From positions 93,244,944 through 93,308,943 of the forward strand of contig NC_066582.1 in NCBI RefSeq assembly GCF_024323335.1: a DNA stretch of 64,000 nt. The letters run 5' to 3'. Position numbers and translations under genes: made by a program. Below the pieces are notes generated by a model. That model saw only the letters and a list, made by a program, of their open reading frames with translations, was not told the origin of the DNA and made no database searches. This DNA comes from Lathyrus oleraceus. Taxonomy: Eukaryota; Streptophyta; Magnoliopsida; Fabales; Fabaceae. Shown piece after piece: positions 57,727-64,000 of this stretch; the stretch's first letter is position 1; every line of letters begins with the position of its first letter.

Positions 57727-59706
57727 TCAATTATAATCTATAAATTCTGGAGGCATTTCGTCTAAGTGCAAGACTTGCGAATCTTCATTGTTTTCTGCAT
57801 AGTGATAATGTTTTAGACGTTGCCCGTTTACGGTAAATGGTTCCATAGATTTTCCTTTAATTTCCACCGCTCCACTGGGGAAAACATTGGTAATTTGAAA
57901 TGGACCTGACCATCTAGATCGTAGTTTTGCCGGGAATAACTTTAGTCTAGAGTTAAATAACAGGACTGTATCGCCTTGTTTGAAGATTTTCCTTGCTATG
58001 CGCTTGTCATGCCATTGCTTTGTTCTTTCTTTGTAGATTCTGGCATTTTCGTAAGCGTCTCGTCTGAGTTCCTCTAATTCGCTTATATCAAGGATTCTCT
58101 TTTCTCCGGCGGCCTTATAGTTTAAATTTAGATTTTTAATAGCCCAATAGGCTTTATGTTCTAATTCTACCGGGAGGTGGCAGGATTTTTCATAAATGAG
58201 CTTAAATGGGGTTGTCCCTATGGGAGTTTTGTAAGCAGTTCGATAAGCCCATAAAGCTTCTGGTAATTTCAATGACCAGTCTTTCCTTGAGGTGGCGACT
58301 GTTTTTTCTAATATTTGTTTGATTTCTCTGTTAGACACTTCCACTTGCCCACTGGTTTGAGGGTGGTAAGGTGTCGTTACTCTATGCCTTACGCCATACT
58401 TAAACAGTAGTTTTTCGAGTACCTTGGATATGAAATGCGATCCACCATCACTGACTACTATTCTTGGGACACCAAATCTTGGAAATATTATATTCTTAAA
58501 GAGTCTAGTTACTACTCGTGTGTCGTTTGTTGGAGAAGCTATAGCTTCAATCCATTTTGATACGTAGTCAACTGCCACGAGTATGTATTTGTTACCGAAA
58601 GAGGATGGAAAAGGTCCCATGAAGTCTATCCCCCACACGTCGAAAATCTCTACTTCCAAAACGCCCTTTTGTTGCATCTCGTCACGTCTAGATATGTTTC
58701 CTGTGCGTTGACATCTATCACATTTCTTAATAGCCGCATGCACATCCTTCCATATATTTGGCCAATAAAAACCGGCTTGTAGGATTTTAGAGCAGGTCTT
58801 GGATGTACTTGCATGTCCACCATAAGGAGCGGAGTGACAGTGTTGGATTATATTTTCTACCTCTTCTTCGGGTATACACCGATGGAAAATACCATCGGGG
58901 CCTCTTTTAAAGAGTAAGGGGTCATCCCAGTAATAGTGTTTTATGTCATAGAAGAATCGTTTCTTCTGCTGGTAGGATAAAGTAGGTGGAACTATTCCGG
59001 CAGCTAAATAATTGACGAGATCAGCGTACCATGGTGTAACAGATATGGCTAAGGTGGTTTCTACCTGTTTATCAGCTTTATTTTCTTCCAAAGTAGCTAT
59101 AAGTTTATCGTACGAGAAATCATCGTTGATCGATGTTCTTTCCGGTTCCAGGTTTTCGAGTCTAGAGAGGTGATCTGCTACTACGTTTTCAGTTCCTTTC
59201 TTGTCTTTGATTTCCAAATCGAACTCTTGTAGCAACAAGATCCACCTTAGGAGTCTAGGTTTAGCATCTTTTTTTGTTAAGAGGTATTTGATAGCAGCGT
59301 GGTCAGTGTAAATGATTATTTTGGCTCCGACCAAGTAAGAACGAAATTTATCTAGCGCAAATACTACTGCTAGAAGTTCTTTCTCGGTCGTGGCGTAATT
59401 CATTTGTGCTTCATCTAGAGTTCTACTTGCGTAATATATAACGTGAAGCTTTTTATCCTTTCGTTGTCCTAAAACAGCACCTACAGCGTAATCACTAGCA
59501 TCACACATTATTTCGAATGGTTCATTCCAATCTGGTGTTTGCATTATGGGTGCGGAGATCAATGCTTGTTTAAGCGTTTGAAATGCTTTTAAACATTTAT
59601 TGTCGAATATGAATTCAGCATCCTTCATCAATAGCCCAGTTAAAGGTTTAGTTATTTTAGAGAAGTCTTTAATGAATCGTCGGTAAAAACCGGCATGTCC
59701 TAAGAA
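57727..59706 (-). pseudogene. pol: Element F pol, 3' part: RNase H and integrase
   Basis: This is the same frame as the protease-RT part upstream, separated only by a TGA at 59707-59709. Residues counted from the Met at 59631: RNase H D44 ([10 protein letters not shown]), E85, D110 ([10 protein letters not shown]) and D153 (VADHLSR); integrase zinc motif H264/H273/C304/C307 (CDRC), catalytic D336 (WGIDFMGP), D395 (VSDGGSHF) and E431 ([10 protein letters not shown]). A C-terminal [26 protein letters not shown] segment typical of Athila follows. There are no further stops. It would degrade the RNA template and insert cDNA. Because of the upstream TGA it could be made only by readthrough. Confidence 0.9.
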
Positions 59707-59709
59707 GCT
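59707..59709 (-). other. Premature TGA in element F pol
   Basis: An in-frame stop inside the RT-to-RNase H connection, just before the [13 protein letters not shown] motif. Most likely a CGA-to-TGA change, because an Arg is usual at this position. Confidence 0.85.
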
Positions 59710-61335
59710 TCATACTTCTCTCACAGTTTTCGGAGGTTGAAGGTTTTCGATTACCTCTATTTTGGCTTTGTCTACTTCAATTCCTCTATTTGATATAATG
59801 TGTCCTAAAACAATTCCTTCTTGTACCATAAAGTGACATTTTTCCCAATTAAGTACTAGGTTTACTTTTACACATCGTTCTAGAACTCTTTCTAGGTTTT
59901 CAAGACATTCCTCAAAGCTTTGTCCGCATACGGAAAAGTCATCCATAAATACTTCCATGATGTTTTCGAGAAAATCGGCGAATATTGCCATCATGCACCT
60001 TTGGAAGGTTGCAGGAGCATTACACAAGCCAAACGGCATTCGTCTATAAGCGAATGTACCAAAAGGACACGTGAACGTTGTCTTTTCTTGGTCATCAGGA
60101 TGAATTGGTATTTGAAAGAAGCCTGAGTAACCGTCTAGATAGCAGAAATGAGAATGTTTTGCTAATCGTTCTAACATCTGGTCAATGAATGGTAAAGGGA
60201 AATGATCTTTTCGGGTTGCTTTGTTTAGTTTCCTATAGTCAATGCACATTCTCCATCCCGATTCGATTCGTTTGGTTATAGTTTCTCCTTTTTCATTTTC
60301 AATAACTGTTATACCTCCTTTCTTCGGTACTACGTGTACAGGACTAACCCATTTTCTATCAGATATAGGATATATGATACCTGCCTCTAATAACTTGGTT
60401 ATTTCCTTCTTCACTACCTCACTCCGGATCGGGTTTAGTCTCCTCTGGTGTTCCCTGGAAGTTTTACAGTCTTCTTCTAGCATGATGCGGTGCATACAAA
60501 TAGAAGGACTTATTCCTTTAAGATCGGTGATGTTGTATCCTAGTGCGGTTGGATATTTTCTTAAGATATGCAGGAGTTTTTCTGTTTCGATTTTTCCTAG
60601 GTCTGCATTAACTATCATTGGTCGTTCAAGTTCTAAGTCTAGGAATTCATATCTCAGATTTTTGGGAAGTGTTTTCAGGTCTAGGGTTGGTTTCTTAAGG
60701 CATTGCGTAGGGTCCGGTGTTATTGCTAAACATTGGTTAAGTTTGTCTTCTGCAAGATAGTCAGATGATTTGTCTTTTTCTAACTCTGTTTCTTTTATGC
60801 ATTCATCGATGATATCCATGAAGTAACATGTATCTTCTATTGCAGGTGCTTTCAAAAATTGGGAAAGAATGAACTCAATTTTCTCTTCTCCCACTTCGAA
60901 AGTGAGTCGTCCTCGTTTTACGTCTATGATCGCACCGGCAGTTGCTAAGAACGATCTTCCCAGTATAATGGGTGTAACTTCATCTTCTCTAATGTCCATA
61001 ATTATAAGATCAGTTGGAATGTAGAATTGACCTATGCGCACGGGAATGTTTTCAAGAATTCCTACAGGATATCTAACGGAATGATCTGCTAGTTGCACAG
61101 ATATTTTAGTTGGTCTTAATTCTCCCATTTCCAGTTTCTTGCATATGGATAAAGGCATAACACTAATACCGGCTCCTAAATTGCATAAGGCTTTGTCGAT
61201 GACAAATTTTCCTATGTGACAGGGTATAGAGAAGCTACCCGGGTCTTTGAGTTTAGGAGGCATATTCTGGATTATAGCGCTACATTCAGCAGTGAGTGTA
61301 ACGGTTTCGCTATCTTCAAGTTTCCTTTTATTAGA
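59710..61335 (-). pseudogene. pol: Element F protease and reverse transcriptase
   Basis: The frame is open from about 61335, upstream of the Met at 61263. Counted from that Met: protease signature ALCNLGAGISVMPL with Asn at residue 28 where the family has the catalytic Asp; ILGRSFLATAGA at about 100-111; RT about 290-510 with WRMCIDYRKLN, YLDGYSG (376-382, Asp 378) and the FMDD active site at 439-442. The frame stops at the TGA at 59707. The RT core looks intact, but the protease Asp is lost and the polyprotein is cut. The original gag-pro fusion was broken by a one-base change near 61335. Confidence 0.9.
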
Positions 61336-63134
61336 AGAATTTCTTTTAAGAACTTGGCATATGAGGGCATCTGCGTAATAGCTTCTGTAAACGGAATTAT
61401 GACGTTTAATTGTTTCAGTAGGTCAACAAATTTTTTAAATTGGCCTACATCTTTGGTTTTAATAAGCCTTTGAGGGTAAGGGATAGGTGGTTTATAAGGT
61501 GGTGGAGGTACATAAGGTTCCTTCTTTTCTACGGTTTCCTTATTACTCTCTTCCTTTTCCTTAGTTTTATTTTCTTCCTCAGTTGACTTTTTAGAGTTTT
61601 GGTTTTCTATCCTTGGGTCAGACGGTCCTTCCACTTCCGTTCCACTTCTTAGTATGATTGCATGAGCGTGGCTTCTCGGGTTAGGTTGGGGCTGTCCAGG
61701 AAATGTACCAGTTGGGGCAGCAGTAGGCGCTTGTTGTTGAGCTACTTGTGATATTTGTGTTTCCAGCATTTTGTTATGGGTAGCCAGGGCATCTACTTTA
61801 CTTGCTAGTTGTTTAATTTGTTCGCCAGTGTGTACATTCTGGTTTAAGAAATCTTTATTGGTTTGCTGTTGAGAAGCTATAAAGTTTTCCATCATGATTT
61901 CCAAGTTGGATTTCCTAGGGGCGTTATTGTTAGGTGTAGATGGGATCGGCTTTTGATAGCCCGGAGGTATAGCTGGGGCTTGATTCGGAGATTGTCCAGG
62001 TGCGTATAAAGCATTATTACTCTTATATGAAAAATTTGGATGATTCTTCCAATTTGAGTTATAGGTATGCGAGTAGGGGCTTCCTTGAGCATAGTTTACT
62101 TGCTCCACTTGGATTCCTGTTAGGAGTTGACAATCTGCAGGAGTGTGACCTTGGATTCCACAGACATCGTAATTCTGAGTTAGGGCAACCATGGTGGCTG
62201 GAGGTGATACATTTAAACTTTCAATTTTCTGGACCAGAGCATCCACTTTTGCGTTAACATGATCAAGGTTACTTATCTCGTACATGCCAGTTTTAGTTTG
62301 AGATTTTTCTACCATTGTTCGTTCGCTTCCCCACTGATAGTGGTTTTGGGCCATGCTTTCGATAAGTTGGTAAGCGTTAGCATAAGGTTTGTTCATTAGT
62401 GCACCACCTGCGGCGGCGTCTATTGTTAACCTCGTGTTGTACAAGAGACCATTATAGAAGGTATGAATTACTAACCAGTCCTCTAAACCATGGTGTGGAC
62501 AAAGTCTCATCATGTCTTTGTATCTTTCCCATGCTTCGAAAAGAGACTCGTTATCTTTCTGTTTAAATCCATTTATCTGGGCTCTTAACATAACTATTTT
62601 GCTCGGCGGAAAATATCGGGCAAGAAAGACTTTCTTTAACTCGTTCCATGTGGTGACTGAGTCGGAAGGAAGAGACTGGAGCCATCTTCTAGCGCTATCT
62701 CTTAACGAGAAAGGAAAAAGATGAAGTCGAATTGCCTCTGAAGTGACACCGTTAGCTTTAACAGTATCAGCGTATTGGACAAATACGGATAAATGAAGGT
62801 TTGGGTCCTCGGTAGGATTTCCAGAGAATTGGTTCTGTTGTATTGCTTGCAACAGTGAAGGTTTAAGTTCGAAGTTGTTTGCTTCGATTGCGGGTGAAGC
62901 AATACTCGAATGCGGCTCATCTTGCGATGGAGCGGCGTAATCTCGAAGAGCACGAGCTGGTTCTGCCATCTCGGGTATCGGCTTAGGAAGAAGATTTTTG
63001 AGATCAGGAAGTTCGACAGGAGGGAGATTGTTCGCAGCACGGTATTCCCGAATTCGTCGTAAGACTTGGAGATATAGTTCGATATCAATGATTCGTAAGT
63101 AGAACGGCTCGCATTGTGAGCGAGTATGTGGCAT
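61272..63134 (-). CDS. gag: Element F gag (frameshifted at its 3' end)
   Basis: The start is at 63134 (MPHTRSQCEP, conserved Athila start); an ATG three codons earlier is also in frame. A retrotransposon gag capsid domain covers about residues 110-250 (LHLFPFSLRDSARRWLQSLP, FLARYFPPSKIVMLRAQING). A knuckle-like YDVCGIQGHTPADC follows, in which the first Cys position is Tyr. A Gln/Pro/Thr-rich linker and a Lys/Glu-rich stretch come next. The last ~20 codons are out of the family frame: the family protein continues in the next frame from about 61335 into protease, which points to a one-base deletion there. The product would form the particle but could not be fused to pol. Confidence 0.85.
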   Translation of the reverse strand: MPHTRSQCEPFYLRIIDIELYLQVLRRIREYRAANNLPPVELPDLKNLLPKPIPEMAEPARALRDYAAPSQDEPHSSIASPAIEANNFELKPSLLQAIQQNQFSGNPTEDPNLHLSVFVQYADTVKANGVTSEAIRLHLFPFSLRDSARRWLQSLPSDSVTTWNELKKVFLARYFPPSKIVMLRAQINGFKQKDNESLFEAWERYKDMMRLCPHHGLEDWLVIHTFYNGLLYNTRLTIDAAAGGALMNKPYANAYQLIESMAQNHYQWGSERTMVEKSQTKTGMYEISNLDHVNAKVDALVQKIESLNVSPPATMVALTQNYDVCGIQGHTPADCQLLTGIQVEQVNYAQGSPYSHTYNSNWKNHPNFSYKSNNALYAPGQSPNQAPAIPPGYQKPIPSTPNNNAPRKSNLEIMMENFIASQQQTNKDFLNQNVHTGEQIKQLASKVDALATHNKMLETQISQVAQQQAPTAAPTGTFPGQPQPNPRSHAHAIILRSGTEVEGPSDPRIENQNSKKSTEEENKTKEKEESNKETVEKKEPYVPPPPYKPPIPYPQRLIKTKDVGQFKKFVDLLKQLNVIIPFTEAITQMPSYAKFLKEILLIKGNLKIAKPLHSLLNVAL

Positions 63135-63232
63135 ACAAATCAACGAAAGAAAGAAAAGAAAAGAAAAGAAAAAAAAATAAGCCTTAGTCTCTACAAAGTA
63201 ACAGAAAAGTTACGATATCGACTAAATAAAAG
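63135..63232 (-). other. Element F leader, with (GAAAA)n-like tract
   Basis: Short leader between PBS and gag. It contains a simple GAAA/GAAAA run at 63147-63177 (plus strand), which is pyrimidine-rich on the sense strand. Confidence 0.6.
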
Positions 63233-63250
63233 TCCCCGGCAACGGCGCCA
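63233..63250 (-). promoter_or_regulatory. Element F primer binding site (tRNA-Asp type)
   Basis: TGGCGCCGTTGCCGGGGA on the minus strand, six bases from the LTR. It matches the primer site used by Athila-lineage elements. Confidence 0.88.
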
Positions 63251-63256
63251 AAAACT

Positions 63257-64000
63257 TGATCGCGACTTTATGAGTCGAATTTGGGGTACAAACTGCAAGT
63301 GCACAGTTCTATCGCGTATTTTTAAAAGATATCGATCCCACAGGGACTTATGAATCGATATACCGTTTTCTAAGGTTACTTCGTAAAGCTAAGGCAGATA
63401 ATACTTTGATTGTTTGGGGGAAAAGTTAAAACTAAAATAAGATCTAAATTAAATATTAATTAAACGGATATCGGTATGTAGTTCGTCGTAATTAGGGAAT
63501 CAATTCTTCGTTGGTTTCTTGGTTTTAAAACAAATCCTTTCAGTAGACACTATTGATTAAAAGTCTTATCTCAAACTCTCGCTTTGTTGAATAAACTATG
63601 AGTTTATATTAACGTAGCTGTCACTTATTAGTTAAGTCCAAAATCACTTTTTGAAAACAATAGAATCTGTAGAAACTCTTTTTAAGAAAACACTAAACGT
63701 TTAAACATCCTTGTCTCAAACTCTCGCTCTGTTGACTTAGATTATATAATTAAATTCAAATGCTTAACTCTCGTCCTCACATTCAACCTTTAAAAATACT
63801 TTTTGAAAAAGATTAGAATTTAATTAACTCTAAAAATTGCTTTCGCCCTGATCTAGAATTAATGTCCAATTTACACTGTCCAGTTAAAAACTCAAACTCT
63901 CGTTCTATTGATTTTAACTTCTTTATGTCTTTTACTTTCGTACAAAACCTTGTTATTAAACCTGTAAATTGAGACCTTAAAAAGAGTGGTTTTATTTTTA
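63257..64000 (-). repeat. 5' LTR of element F, truncated by window end
   Basis: 744 bp collinear with 46766-47509, starting TGATCGCGAC. About 18 differences were counted by eye. By comparison with the left LTR, about 980 bp more should lie beyond 64000. Confidence 0.92.

Larger units (their letters stand above)
46766..64000 (-). mobile_element. Athila/Cyclops-like Ty3/gypsy element (element F), right end outside window
   Basis: Left LTR 46766-48486 and the start of the right LTR at 63257 share TGATCGCGACTTTATGAGTC and the following 740 bp with about 18 differences counted by eye (about 2.4%). Minus-strand order: PBS (tRNA-Asp type), gag, protease-RT, RNase H-integrase, [nested solo LTR], 3' ORF pseudogene, intact 3' ORF, 3' UTR with polypurine tracts, 3' LTR. 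The gag type and the DLGA-type protease signature place it in the Athila lineage. Size and content recall pea Cyclops, which is an inference. The element sits inside the LTR of element E. Confidence 0.9.

Noticed and set aside
60242..60760. 172-codon plus-strand ORF within element F
   Set aside because: Antisense to the protease-RT frame; no domain.

Overview
This window is a gene-free, repeat-dense piece of a large plant nuclear genome. It is almost entirely nested LTR retrotransposons. The best guess for the organism is a legume of the pea/vetch/lentil group (Fabeae). The main reason is a 24.5-kb Ogre-type element with ~5.86-kb LTRs, a tRNA-Arg primer site, an extra ORF before gag and an intron between protease and reverse transcriptase. 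The taxon is an inference; no host gene, rRNA, tRNA gene or CRISPR was found.

Layout. (1) 1-2447: LTR fragment (LTR-A) of a Tat-lineage Ty3/gypsy element. (2) 2448-6822, 31355-31636, and 37078 to at least 38093: one old, deletion-ridden Ty1/copia element, cut into pieces by later insertions. (3) 6828-31349: complete, very young Ogre-like element on the minus strand, with perfect 5-bp target-site duplications (ACTGT) and almost identical LTRs. (4) 31642-37072: solo LTR of a related family with perfect TSDs (AGTAC), inserted in the same copia element and the same orientation, only 287 bp away. (5) 38094-44298: a Tat-type element (element D, plus strand): 5' LTR, tRNA-Arg PBS, leader and truncated gag. 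Its LTR contains an inverted solo LTR of its own family (38273-40319). (6) 44299-46765: start of another LTR (element E, plus strand) that cuts D's gag. (7) 46766 to beyond 64000: an Athila/Cyclops-like Ty3/gypsy element (element F, minus strand) with gag, pro-RT, RH-INT and two paralogous 3' ORFs. A further solo LTR (52848-57518) splits it. The nesting is therefore copia > D > E > F > solo LTR, five levels deep, with the Ogre and the first solo LTR as separate insertions in copia.

How it works. The Ogre element looks recently mobile: ORF1, gag, protease and RT-RH-aRH-INT are open apart from one in-frame TAG between gag and the protease ORF. The protease and pol frames join in phase if a 260-bp GT-AG intron (19147-19406) is removed. 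The Athila-like element is older (about 2.4% LTR divergence in the part visible) and carries a nonsense codon, a gag/pro frameshift and a lost protease aspartate. Its intact 432-aa 3' ORF nevertheless has a well-formed TATA box 90 bp upstream and a cluster of palindromic TGACG/ACGT motifs that resembles the cluster upstream of the TATA box in its own LTR. This suggests a dedicated internal promoter and is the most interesting lead here. No wholly new multi-gene system was found.
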